A DNA stretch of 15,352 nt from an uncultured Selenomonadales bacterium (GCA_937877545.1 CALFJE010000089.1:1-15352); one strand, 5' to 3'; shown: positions 7,694-14,215, numbered from the stretch's first letter. Notes: generated by a model from the sequence alone, not told the origin. Translations and numbers: made by a program.

Positions 7694-7705
7694 TTACACA
7701 AGCAT
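7694..7705 (-). CDS. Possible three-codon leader ORF (Met-Leu-Val-stop)
   Basis: In the 84-nt gap between the SH3 gene and the small secreted gene, a perfect ribosome site AAGGAGGTGA (7711-7720) precedes ATG CTT GTG TAA. It is the strongest such site in the operon, yet it leads to only three codons (five if the ATG at 7711 is used). It may be a regulatory mini-ORF or the remnant of a lost gene. Confidence 0.3.
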   Translation of the reverse strand: MLV

Positions 7706-7736
7706 AGGCATCACCTCCTTTAAGATTTACAAGGCG

Positions 7737-8351
7737 TCACTCTTCGTAAGCGGAAAGGTCTTCGTTCGCGTCAAGGTCGTCCGTGTCGTCGACGGTTAAA
7801 TCGCCCGCGTTGCCGGAGTCGTCAAGTGTAAGGGAGGTATCGCCGCTTGAGTCTTCCGTGGAAGTTTTGGATAAAGCCGTCTTGTCGACCCAGCCCATCC
7901 GATAATAATTTCCGTCCGCCTTGAATATGACTTTGAGCCTGTCGCCGCGCTTCGCCACAACGATTAAATCCTCGTCGCTCGAAATTTTGCCGACAAGATT
8001 CATTGACGTGCGCGTCCTGTAGGCGTCCTTATCCGACGTTGCCTTGTCAGTGTAATTTTCAAAATCAACGTAGCCTTGAAGCTCCGCCATCTTGAACCAG
8101 CGATAAGGGCGTTTCTTTTGATTGGCGACGTGATAACTGCCGTAAGCCCAACCGTCAGCCCGAATGACTTTGACCAACACCAAAGAATTGCCCGCCGCGA
8201 TTGTGCCCGTGCGCTTTCCGTTCGGCGCGTCGCAGACGGTAACGGGAGCCTCGGCGTAGGTTAGGAGCGGTAATTTATCCGCAACGATTTTTGCCTCAAC
8301 CTGCGCGGAAAACATCAGCAACCCAATCATCACCAATAAGAATTGTTTCAT
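7737..8351 (-). CDS. Secreted double SH3-like protein with acidic tail
   Basis: 204 residues. Signal peptide 1-20 (MKQFLLVMIGLLMFSAQVEA-KI). Two bacterial SH3-like segments follow: about 35-100 (TVCDAPNGKRTGTIAAGNSL ... GYVDF) and about 110-167 (YRTRTSMNLVGKI ... YRMGWVDKTAL). The last 37 residues are a low-complexity Asp/Glu/Ser/Thr tail. SH3-like domains often bind peptidoglycan or partner peptides. The acidic tail could bind calcium or a basic partner. The ATG at 8351 follows GGGAGGTAAC; an in-frame ATG 15 nt upstream is less well placed. It lies 15 nt after the CsgG-like gene. Confidence 0.7.
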   Translation of the reverse strand: MKQFLLVMIGLLMFSAQVEAKIVADKLPLLTYAEAPVTVCDAPNGKRTGTIAAGNSLVLVKVIRADGWAYGSYHVANQKKRPYRWFKMAELQGYVDFENYTDKATSDKDAYRTRTSMNLVGKISSDEDLIVVAKRGDRLKVIFKADGNYYRMGWVDKTALSKTSTEDSSGDTSLTLDDSGNAGDLTVDDTDDLDANEDLSAYEE

Positions 8352-8366
8352 GCCGTTACCTCCCAA

Positions 8367-8993
8367 TCAAAGATTTTCAAGAAACTCCGCAACCAAAGAG
8401 TACGCCGCCTTTTCAACCGAATTGTGAACACTTACCTGCGGAATTTTTTTCGTGCCAATGGTGATAAAGCCGAGATTGTCCTTGCCGACCTTGACGAGCG
8501 AACTTTTCGATTCGCCCCTGCCCTCCGCCATGGTCACGATATTGCCGGTGCTAACCTCAACCAACCGCGCAATAATGCAGGCTTTAACAGAATTTATCTT
8601 TGCGCCGTTTGAGGCGAATTCGAGGACGCATTGGTCGCCGCCCACGCCGAACACGCTCCCGATTATCACGTAATCAACGCCGAGAATTGTGCCGACCTTG
8701 CGAATCATGCTTGGGGGAATTATCCCGACGCCCGTCAGATTTTCGGCAAGCAATTTCTCCGTAAAAATATCTTTGCCGATAACGGTGAATCGCCCGCTGT
8801 CGACAAGTGCGTTTTCGATATAATCCGTGCACATTGCGCCGACCCGTTCGACGTTAAAGTCGCTTGTTATCGCGCCGCCGTGTAAGCCGAAATCGACAAC
8901 CGCAACCTTAGGCTTTCCGCCAACCGCCGCGTATGTCGTCGCCGTCAAAAACGCCAGACAAACAGCAACCGTTGCCAAAAACTTCGTAAACAC
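8367..8993 (-). CDS. CsgG-like secreted protein (third copy)
   Basis: 208 residues from the preferred GTG at 8993, which puts GGAG 10 nt upstream and gives a clean signal peptide (VFTKFLATVAVCLAFLTATTYA). A GTG at 9002 is only 1 nt from that site. The mature start PKVAVVDFG, then ENALVDSGRFTVIGKD, VGTILGVDYVIIGSVFG, IIARLVEVSTGNIVTMAEGRGES and a terminal amphipathic helix (SVEKAAYSLVAEFLENL) follow the order of conserved blocks in the CsgG/TolB-N-like family. Canonical CsgG is a lipoprotein forming the curli export pore; here the Cys sits inside the hydrophobic core without a proper lipobox, so lipidation is doubtful. No curli subunit genes are present. Confidence 0.7.
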   Translation of the reverse strand: MFTKFLATVAVCLAFLTATTYAAVGGKPKVAVVDFGLHGGAITSDFNVERVGAMCTDYIENALVDSGRFTVIGKDIFTEKLLAENLTGVGIIPPSMIRKVGTILGVDYVIIGSVFGVGGDQCVLEFASNGAKINSVKACIIARLVEVSTGNIVTMAEGRGESKSSLVKVGKDNLGFITIGTKKIPQVSVHNSVEKAAYSLVAEFLENL

Positions 8994-9009
8994 GCCGCGC
9001 ACGCTCCAA

Positions 9010-9831
9010 TCAGAAAATTTTGCCCGCCGACATATCCGCAAACAACGCCTCGGCAATTTTGTCGACGGCTTTATTTACGGCTTTCTCGTACAGCGAATAA
9101 CTTACGTCGGCGTGCCCGAAAGCAACCGGGCCGAGGTCGATAAGACTTTGCTCGGCAACGCCCGTGACGCGCTTGCTCCAAACGACTTCGCCCGACGCCG
9201 CCTTGATAACCCGAACGTCGCATTGAACGCCGATGCCTTTCGTCTGAACGTCAATCGTGCCGAAATTTCCCAAGAACCCCAAAACATTTGAGCCGTAAGC
9301 CGCCGCCACCGACGCATATTGAGTTACTGCGCCCGAAATGAATTCTAAATTCTCATTGAGCCAATCGCCCGTGCCGAGATTTATAATCGTGCCTTGAATC
9401 AGATAATCCGCGTTGTGCGCCGCGCCGATTGCCTGCGTTATTTCGGGCGTGATTATCTGCCCGACCTGCGCGGTCGCTATGCTTTGAGCTTTCTTTTCGC
9501 TGAAGCCGCCGCTCTCAAAAAAGGCGTTATAATTGCCGGAGTTTACGGCGGCGGTAAAATCTGCATATTCGCTGACTTTCTCGTCGTAGAGACGCGCCTC
9601 AAGGTCTTCGTCGAGCGGTTCCAAACTTGGCAAGGTGAATTTCTTACTCTGCGCCAGTCTTTTCAAAATGCGTTCGGAAAGTTGAATTGCGGGAGCGTCG
9701 GACCTACCGTTCAGGGCGTCAAAGCGCGTATCGTCACTGAATTTGAGCATAACCACCGAAGGCGAGGCATTTGCTTGCGACGAAAACAAAATCGCGGCAA
9801 ACAAAATCACCGCCAAGATAATTTTCCGCAT
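9010..9831 (-). CDS. CsgG-like secreted protein (second copy, divergent)
   Basis: 273 residues. Signal peptide MRKIILAVILFAAILFSSQANA-SP. The mature start SVVMLKF, LSERILKRLAQSKKFTLPSLEP, AIGAAHNADYLIQGTIINLG, VQCDVRVIKAASGEVVWSKR and a C-terminal helix (EKAVNKAVDKIAEALF) give the CsgG-type block order, though weaker than in the other two copies. It carries two inserts: about 80-120 (YADFTAAVNSGNYNAFFESG) and a small hydrophobic stretch about 165-195 (ISGAVTQYASVAAAYGSNVL) that could contact membrane or a partner. The ATG at 9831 follows AGGAGGGG. The next gene starts 16 nt after it. Confidence 0.6.
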   Translation of the reverse strand: MRKIILAVILFAAILFSSQANASPSVVMLKFSDDTRFDALNGRSDAPAIQLSERILKRLAQSKKFTLPSLEPLDEDLEARLYDEKVSEYADFTAAVNSGNYNAFFESGGFSEKKAQSIATAQVGQIITPEITQAIGAAHNADYLIQGTIINLGTGDWLNENLEFISGAVTQYASVAAAYGSNVLGFLGNFGTIDVQTKGIGVQCDVRVIKAASGEVVWSKRVTGVAEQSLIDLGPVAFGHADVSYSLYEKAVNKAVDKIAEALFADMSAGKIF

Positions 9832-9842
9832 GATGTCCCCTC

Positions 9843-10622
9843 CTAACCTTTGCGACGCTCGGTTACGTCTTGCAATTTATCGGGCAAGCGCAGGAGTGAG
9901 CGGTCGGGCGTGGCGGAAAACTCGTTAATCTTGATAATGCACTTGCGCCCGTCGATTTTGCCGTCGGCTTTCCTGTGATAGGAGGCGGACGCGATTTTTA
10001 TCAGCGCATTGCCGTTGAAGTAGCAGCGAACAATTTCGGTCACGCCGTCGCGGTCGGTGCGATAATCCTCGTAAGTGTTGCCGTCGTCGAGCGTGCCCGC
10101 CGCGATAAATCTGCTGCCGGCTTGCTGAGCACTCTTAACCTCGTCGGGCAAAATCGCATTCAAAAGGCGCGACATATCCGCATCGCCGTAGCTTTCCCCC
10201 TCAATCAGCCGCGCCAGATAATTTTTGGCGTTAGCCTCGACCCGATTCTTACGCGTGCCGAAATATTCCCAATCGCCGCCGCGCCGATATTTGGTGTAGA
10301 AAAAATCCTCGGCATTCTTTGAAAGGCGACACATATAAAAATCGCCCTCGCCGACCTCCTCGTACTTTTCGGTGCCCGCGCAGGTTATGACGCCGCGTTT
10401 GGGCTTGTTCAGCAGATAATTGCTGCCCTCAACCGCCAAACCGCTCTTGCCGTAAAGCTCGACGCGATCCGCATTAGTGACTCGCGGCGGCGGCGTGATA
10501 TTCTCGTAACGTATCGTGTAAGAATTCTTGAGGAGCAAATCACGATAAGCGTCGATTTTGGCGGCTTGCGCGTTCGCCGAAAACAAAACCGTCAGCAAGC
10601 CTGCGATAAGATAAATTTTCAC
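9843..10622 (-). CDS. Secreted protein, family not recognised
   Basis: 259 residues from a GTG at 10622. The start shares GTGA with the stop of the upstream gene, which implies translational coupling, and GGAGG lies just upstream. Signal peptide MKIYLIAGLLTVLFSANAQA-AK. The mature protein has four cysteines (ITCAGTEK, FYMCRL, VRCYFNG, RKCIIKI), possibly two disulfides, and alternating polar strands in its C-terminal part (GNALIKIASASY, KCIIKINEFSATPD). General layout (YRDLLLKNSYTIRYE near the start, strand pairs near the end) loosely matches its upstream neighbour, so the two may be distant paralogues. No enzyme motif is seen. Confidence 0.75.
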   Translation of the reverse strand: MKIYLIAGLLTVLFSANAQAAKIDAYRDLLLKNSYTIRYENITPPPRVTNADRVELYGKSGLAVEGSNYLLNKPKRGVITCAGTEKYEEVGEGDFYMCRLSKNAEDFFYTKYRRGGDWEYFGTRKNRVEANAKNYLARLIEGESYGDADMSRLLNAILPDEVKSAQQAGSRFIAAGTLDDGNTYEDYRTDRDGVTEIVRCYFNGNALIKIASASYHRKADGKIDGRKCIIKINEFSATPDRSLLRLPDKLQDVTERRKG

Positions 10623-11434
10623 GGCGAAGCCTCCAATGTCCCTATTTCTGTCGGCTTTTCGAGCAAGTCGTTTATATCGCCCGTGCCCGCCGCGTAGAGT
10701 TTCGTGCCCTTGTAAATTTTGAACGTGCCTTCCGGGATTGTGCGTTGAATTTTGACTATCTCCAGCGTGCCGACGGGATATTCTAGGCTGTTGCGCACGA
10801 TATACATTTCTGCGCGGAAAAGTTGCCCGTCCTTATAAAGCATGTCGCAGACAAGTCGTGCCGCCTCGCGCCCGTCAAGCTCCTTTATGCCGCTTATGTA
10901 GCGGTCGCAATCGTACTGTTTGCCGTCGAAAGTTTTCTTCAAGCTCTCGGAGAATTCGGGAGCGTCAACGGCGGGCGATTTGCTCCCGTACGGGTCGTTC
11001 CAATAGAAAACGGCCAGCTCATTGGGAACTGCAAGCTTCCCAGAAATTTTGTTCCAGCCTTGGCGCGGGTCGAGATTTTCGTCGTATAAATTTTTCGCCG
11101 CGCAGACGTTGGCTTTGTTCTTCGCCACGAAATGATAATATTTGCCGTCTTTGAACATGACTTCCGGATTCTTATCACCCGTGCCACCGAAAAGTGCGCC
11201 GAGCGGATTGAGCCAAGCCATTGCGCCGTGCTCAAATGTGTAATTCATGCGCTCCATACGAGTGCCGTTTTTGCCGGCGATAATCCGCTTGCCCCACTTA
11301 TCCTTGAACTCCAGATAAAAATTGCCGCTTTGAAATATCGCCCGATATTCCTCTGCCGCTTCCTGTTCGGCGCAGACCGTGCCGAAGTGCAGGAGCGTCA
11401 ACAAGACAATCGCCGCTATAAATTTCTTCCACAT
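10619..11434 (-). CDS. Secreted protein, family not recognised
   Basis: 271 residues. Signal peptide MWKKFIAAIVLLTLLHFGTVCA-EQ; the Cys is not in a lipobox. The mature part contains YLEFKDKWGKRIIAGKNG (about 40-57), three further cysteines (NVCAAK, YDCDRY, RLVCDML) and a C-terminal strand-rich region (LFRAEMYIVRNS, GTLEIVKIQR, IPEGTFKIYKGTKL) recalling LolA/LppX-like periplasmic carrier folds; that likeness is only a suggestion. It starts 3 nt after the CsgG-like gene stop behind a weak AAAGG site and overlaps the next gene by 4 nt, so coupled translation is likely. Confidence 0.75.
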   Translation of the reverse strand: MWKKFIAAIVLLTLLHFGTVCAEQEAAEEYRAIFQSGNFYLEFKDKWGKRIIAGKNGTRMERMNYTFEHGAMAWLNPLGALFGGTGDKNPEVMFKDGKYYHFVAKNKANVCAAKNLYDENLDPRQGWNKISGKLAVPNELAVFYWNDPYGSKSPAVDAPEFSESLKKTFDGKQYDCDRYISGIKELDGREAARLVCDMLYKDGQLFRAEMYIVRNSLEYPVGTLEIVKIQRTIPEGTFKIYKGTKLYAAGTGDINDLLEKPTEIGTLEASP

Positions 11435-11437
11435 TGC

Positions 11438-12196
11438 TTAAACCTTTCTGCGCTTGGCTTTGCCGTCGAGTTTGGCAAGCAATCCGAAATTTTTATTGTA
11501 AATCATGTCCTCAACCGCCCAATAAAAAGCGTTGCGAACCTGCACCAAACTGAAATTCTCGCCGCCGATTGTCAGCGTCTGCGTCAAAACATTTGCGTCA
11601 GTCTCCGAAGAAATATCTTGTATGCCGTCGGTCTCTGTCGTGGTTTCGTATTCCTCCTCGGTCTTGCGTTTGAGCGTGAACTCGGCATTGGTTCGCGCAG
11701 ATTCGCCCGTGCCGCTCGCTACCATAACTATCTGCCCCGTCTCCACGTCAATGAAACGCATCGTTACATTTGCCACGACCGTCATCTTGTTAAATTTGCC
11801 GCCGCCTGCCGCGCTGTGCTCATAATTGACGCCGCTTTTCTTTGTGCTCAGCCCGGTGATACTGCCCGCAATCAAGTAAGACGCGCCCAGTTGGTTGCCA
11901 ATTTGCACAACAGTATTTTCGTTGACGGCTCCGCCCAATTGGAAGGCAATTTCGTTGAGAACCGCTTTTGTACGCTCGCGCTCAACCACCGTGAATCTCT
12001 CCGAATCAACCAATTTCTCAAGGACGATGTCGGAAATTATGGAGGCGTCTTTGATTGAAAGTCCCTCCGAAACCGCCGCCTTGTTGACGTAAGGCAGAAC
12101 GGCTACCGTCGGGTAATCGTGCAGTGACGCCGCCTGCGCGGGTGCCGATAAGATTAGTGCGACGACCGTCAAGACAATCGCCGAAATTTTCTTCAT
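11438..12196 (-). CDS. CsgG-like secreted protein (first copy)
   Basis: 252 residues. The ATG at 12196 follows GGAGG with 8 nt spacing; an ATG 21 nt upstream would add MLKEACV and overlap the previous gene. Signal peptide MKKISAIVLTVVALILSAPAQA-AS, no lipobox. It is the clearest CsgG-family member here: PTVAVLPYVNKA, IVLEKLVDSERFTVVERERTKAVLNE, IGNQLGASYLIAGSITG, VTMRFIDVETGQIVMVASGTGES and a C-terminal helix with AFYWAVEDMIY. A charged insert (about 180-215, KRKTEEEYETTTETDG) is unlike canonical CsgG. Expected to oligomerise in the periplasm or at the outer membrane. Confidence 0.75.
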   Translation of the reverse strand: MKKISAIVLTVVALILSAPAQAASLHDYPTVAVLPYVNKAAVSEGLSIKDASIISDIVLEKLVDSERFTVVERERTKAVLNEIAFQLGGAVNENTVVQIGNQLGASYLIAGSITGLSTKKSGVNYEHSAAGGGKFNKMTVVANVTMRFIDVETGQIVMVASGTGESARTNAEFTLKRKTEEEYETTTETDGIQDISSETDANVLTQTLTIGGENFSLVQVRNAFYWAVEDMIYNKNFGLLAKLDGKAKRRKV

Positions 12197-12209
12197 GACA
12201 CATGCCTCC

Positions 12210-13313
12210 TTAAGCAATTCGCAATTTGCAACCGCTTGCCGTCATACTCTCCACGAACACGCCCAGCTTGGTGTGACTCCTCAAAAGCGCAACGACCTCA
12301 TGCGGACGATTTGCCGTCTCTATCGAAAGAACAACCTTGTCGCCCGTCTGTTCGCGGAGCTGAATATTGTCGATTGAGCCCAAAGAACGGAGTGCGTCCA
12401 AAATTTGGTCAAGCTTATCCGCGCTGTCTGCGGTCACCGTGAACGAAAGCCCGTTTGAAGTCTTCGCGCTGAATCTTTTAAACGTATCGCCAAGTTTTTC
12501 CGCCGCGACGTTCAAGGCGGCATTATCGGCGGTTTTCCGCGCAGATTCATTGCTGTTGCCGAGCCCCTTGCCCTCCGCCGCGAAAGTGCCGATATATTCG
12601 CCGGTATCGTACTTGATAATATCGACTTTGAAACTCGACCGAACATTGACGAGCGACGAATCAAGCATCTCCGCCGAATGATAATCGGGCACACGGACGG
12701 GATTGGAAATGCGGGAACATTTGCCGACGACCAGATAATCTGCGGCGTTATCCTTATTGCCCGTGAAAAGTCCCTTCTCGCCCGAAACGATATTGTTCAA
12801 AAGCTCGGCGTCACTTTGCCTGATAACTTGGTCGGGGTGGAGGACGTGCGAAAAGTTCATGCTCAAAAGCTTGTCGATAAGGACACTCTCGGCGGATTCG
12901 TTTCTGGCGGCTTGTTCGGCGTCAAAGACAACTACGGCGATTCGCGGGTCGTTCAGCCGCATCAACATCGTAATTTCGTCGATGAGTTTGCTGTTCGGCT
13001 CGGTGTCAACGTCGATTTTTGCAGTCACCCGATAAGCAGAATTATTCAAGCGGCTCTCGTTCAGAATTTGGATTCGCTTGACGTAGCCTTGGGATTTTTT
13101 GTAAACCTCGTCAAGTTGTATCAGCAAATCTTCCATGAGCGTCCGCGAATCAATGAAAGTCCCCACGACTTGTTCTACTGCCAAGCGCGTCGCGTCCCGT
13201 ATTGCCCCGTCCTTATCGACACCCATCCCCGTTACGGTTACCTCCTGCGCGGCGACGGGAGTTGTGAACATCAACGCCGTTATCGCACCGCTTAGAATAA
13301 TTTTCTTGAACAT
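12210..13313 (-). CDS. FlgT/LPP20-like secreted protein, first gene of the operon
   Basis: 367 residues. Signal peptide MFKKIILSGAITALMFTTPVAA-QE. About 23-105 is a FlgT-N/LPP20-like module (VTVTGMGVDKDGAIRDATRL, AVEQVVGTFIDSRTLMEDLL, YRVTAKIDVD). About 118-260 looks like a TolB/CsgG-type alpha/beta domain (DPRIAVVVFDAEQ ... ADYLVVGKCSRIS ... FKVDIIKYDTGEYIGTFAAEG). About 285-367 is a further alpha/beta domain (SFTVTADSADKLDQILDAL ... VLSIETANRPHEVVALLRSH). Three domains in this order match the architecture of FlgT, but there is no flagellar context. The ATG at 13313 has GGAGGAGG 7 nt upstream. The candidate invertible segment starts 29 nt before it. Confidence 0.65.
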   Translation of the reverse strand: MFKKIILSGAITALMFTTPVAAQEVTVTGMGVDKDGAIRDATRLAVEQVVGTFIDSRTLMEDLLIQLDEVYKKSQGYVKRIQILNESRLNNSAYRVTAKIDVDTEPNSKLIDEITMLMRLNDPRIAVVVFDAEQAARNESAESVLIDKLLSMNFSHVLHPDQVIRQSDAELLNNIVSGEKGLFTGNKDNAADYLVVGKCSRISNPVRVPDYHSAEMLDSSLVNVRSSFKVDIIKYDTGEYIGTFAAEGKGLGNSNESARKTADNAALNVAAEKLGDTFKRFSAKTSNGLSFTVTADSADKLDQILDALRSLGSIDNIQLREQTGDKVVLSIETANRPHEVVALLRSHTKLGVFVESMTASGCKLRIA

Positions 13314-13341
13314 GCAACCTCCTCCTCAATTTGTAATGTTG

Positions 13342-13352
13342 AGTACACTTTC
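13342..13352 (+). repeat. Left arm of inverted repeat (AGTACACTTTC)
   Basis: Exact inverted partner of 13454-13464. Including the bases just outside, both arms read TTnAGTACACTTTC from outside inward. It contains AGT-AC-ACT, short half-sites around an asymmetric dinucleotide, as expected of serine-recombinase crossover sites. No third copy was seen in the window. Confidence 0.8.
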
Positions 13353-13402
13353 GGAGCGCGGCGACATTTGCATTAGAGTTCGATTAAATTACATTAAAAT
13401 TC

Positions 13403-13431
13403 TTGCAGTGGCAGAAAGAATCGATTATAAT
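13403..13431 (+). promoter_or_regulatory. Promoter-like sequence inside invertible segment, pointing away from operon
   Basis: TTGCAG (13403-13408), 17 bp, then a perfect TATAAT (13426-13431). The -35 matches only TTG; the -10 and the spacing are ideal. In the present orientation it reads toward the 3' end of the recombinase gene. After inversion it would read into the operon. Confidence 0.5.
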
Positions 13432-13440
13432 TTTTAAAAA

Positions 13441-13469
13441 TTGACAGCGTTTAGAAAGTGTACTAAAAA
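13441..13469 (+). promoter_or_regulatory. Second promoter-like sequence spanning the right repeat
   Basis: A perfect TTGACA (13441-13446), 17 bp that include most of the right repeat arm, and TAAAAA (13464-13469). The -10 lies just outside the segment, so inversion would replace it with a poor sequence (TCAACA). In this orientation it would transcribe antisense to the recombinase gene. Confidence 0.4.
13454..13464 (-). repeat. Right arm of inverted repeat (GAAAGTGTACT on plus)
   Basis: Exact reverse complement of 13342-13352; the arms are separated by 101 bp. It abuts the T-run of the recombinase terminator. Confidence 0.8.
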
Positions 13470-13495
13470 AAACGCCCGCACAATGAGGTACGGAC
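13465..13495 (-). terminator. Terminator of the recombinase gene
   Basis: On the minus strand an 8-bp stem with two T-G pairs (GTCCGTAC / GTGCGGGC, loop CTCATT) is followed by G and eight T (13472-13465). It ends directly at the right inverted-repeat arm, so it should insulate the operon from transcription coming from the recombinase gene. Confidence 0.75.
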
Positions 13496-13527
13496 TCAAA
13501 GGCAGGCAATGACTTTAAGACGGAAAA

Positions 13528-14127
13528 TTATTTATCGGCGTCGGTTTTCGTCCATTTGATGAAGGTGGAATGCGAAACGCCCAAAAGATTTGCGGCTGTG
13601 CGAGACGAAATCGCTCCTGCCAACCAATCTGCGCGGACTTGCGGATAGTTATCGGGGCGCGGCAACGGTTCGCGACCGAATTTAACACCGCGAGCTTTGG
13701 CGGCGGCAATACCTTCAGCTTGGCGTTGCCTTATGAAATCGCGTTCAATCTGCGCGAACGCCGACATTATCTGCAATGACAAATCGGCAATGAGCGTGCC
13801 GAGAAAATCTTTCTTGTTGCGAGTATCGAGGAGCGGCATGTCGAGAACGACGACGGCGGCTCCTTTTTCTTTGGTGAGGACGCGCCATTGCTCCAAAATC
13901 TCCGAATAATTCCTGCCGAGGCGGTCTATGCTCTTGACGACAAAAACATCCTCGGCTTTCAACTTGCGAAGGAGACGTTTGTATTGCGGGCGATTGAAAT
14001 CCTTGCCGCTCTGCCTGTCAACGAATATTTTTTCCGAGGTAATCCCGAAATTTTTAAGCGCATCGAGTTGCCAATTTTCATTCTGATCCCTGGACGAGAC
14101 GCGGGCATAACCGTAAATGTTGCTCAT
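13528..14127 (-). CDS. Small serine site-specific recombinase (Pin/Hin-type invertase or resolvase)
   Basis: 199 residues, the usual size for DNA invertases and resolvases. The resolvase domain (1 to about 140) has YARVSSRDQN with catalytic Ser11 and Arg9, SIDRLGRN with Arg69 and Arg72, and the long dimer helix with QIERDFIRQRQAEGIAAAKARG. A C-terminal Hin-like helix-turn-helix follows (about 165-192, ADWLAGAISSRTAANLLGVS then HSTFIKW). The ATG at 14127 follows GGAGGAAATTCT; a longer reading from 14253 would run through a terminator and is rejected. Such enzymes cut paired sites through a Ser-DNA link and invert or resolve the DNA between. The nearby inverted repeat (13342-13464) is the obvious candidate substrate. 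No transposase or phage gene is nearby. Confidence 0.9.
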   Translation of the reverse strand: MSNIYGYARVSSRDQNENWQLDALKNFGITSEKIFVDRQSGKDFNRPQYKRLLRKLKAEDVFVVKSIDRLGRNYSEILEQWRVLTKEKGAAVVVLDMPLLDTRNKKDFLGTLIADLSLQIMSAFAQIERDFIRQRQAEGIAAAKARGVKFGREPLPRPDNYPQVRADWLAGAISSRTAANLLGVSHSTFIKWTKTDADK

Positions 14128-14180
14128 AGAATTTCCTCCAAACGATTTGATATGTGGAATTGCCGCGCAGATTTTACAAT

Positions 14181-14205
14181 AAAAAAACCCCGACGCTTGT
14201 CGAGG
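14181..14205 (-). terminator. Terminator after the ADP-ribosylglycohydrolase gene
   Basis: A 7-bp stem (CCTCGAC / GTCGGGG, loop AAGC) followed by seven T on the minus strand, 10 nt beyond the stop codon. Stem and T-run are identical to the terminator at 2981-3005. It separates this gene from the recombinase. Confidence 0.85.
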
Positions 14206-14215
14206 TTTTAACTTT

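Larger units (their letters stand above)
13342..13464. other. Candidate invertible promoter segment
   Basis: 123 bp bounded by a perfect 11-bp inverted repeat, AT-rich inside, lying between a Pin/Hin-type recombinase gene with its terminator on one side and the first gene of an 11-gene operon on the other. Promoter-like hexamers with 17-bp spacing inside it point to the plus strand, away from the operon. If the segment inverted, the -35/-10 pair TTGCAG-TATAAT would map to minus-strand 13403-13398 and 13380-13375, giving a leader of about 55 nt before the operon start codon. Inversion itself is inferred. Confidence 0.6.

Noticed and set aside
11132..12058. Plus-strand open frame (308 codons) opposite the first CsgG-like gene and its neighbour
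   Set aside because: It spans two genes with clear signal peptides and ribosome sites on the minus strand and has no recognisable motif.
8367..12196. A curli (csg) operon
   Set aside because: Only CsgG-type proteins are present; there are no CsgA/CsgB-like repeat subunits, CsgE, CsgF or CsgD, and the neighbours do not fit.
12210..13313. A flagellar FlgT gene
   Set aside because: The domain order is similar, but no flagellar gene is in the window and all neighbours are other envelope proteins, so a flagellar name is not justified.
13342..13464. A MITE or insertion-sequence remnant defined by the 11-bp inverted repeat
   Set aside because: No target-site duplication is seen outside the arms, and the location between an invertase gene and a promoterless operon favours an invertible switch; the repeat-element reading is not fully excluded.
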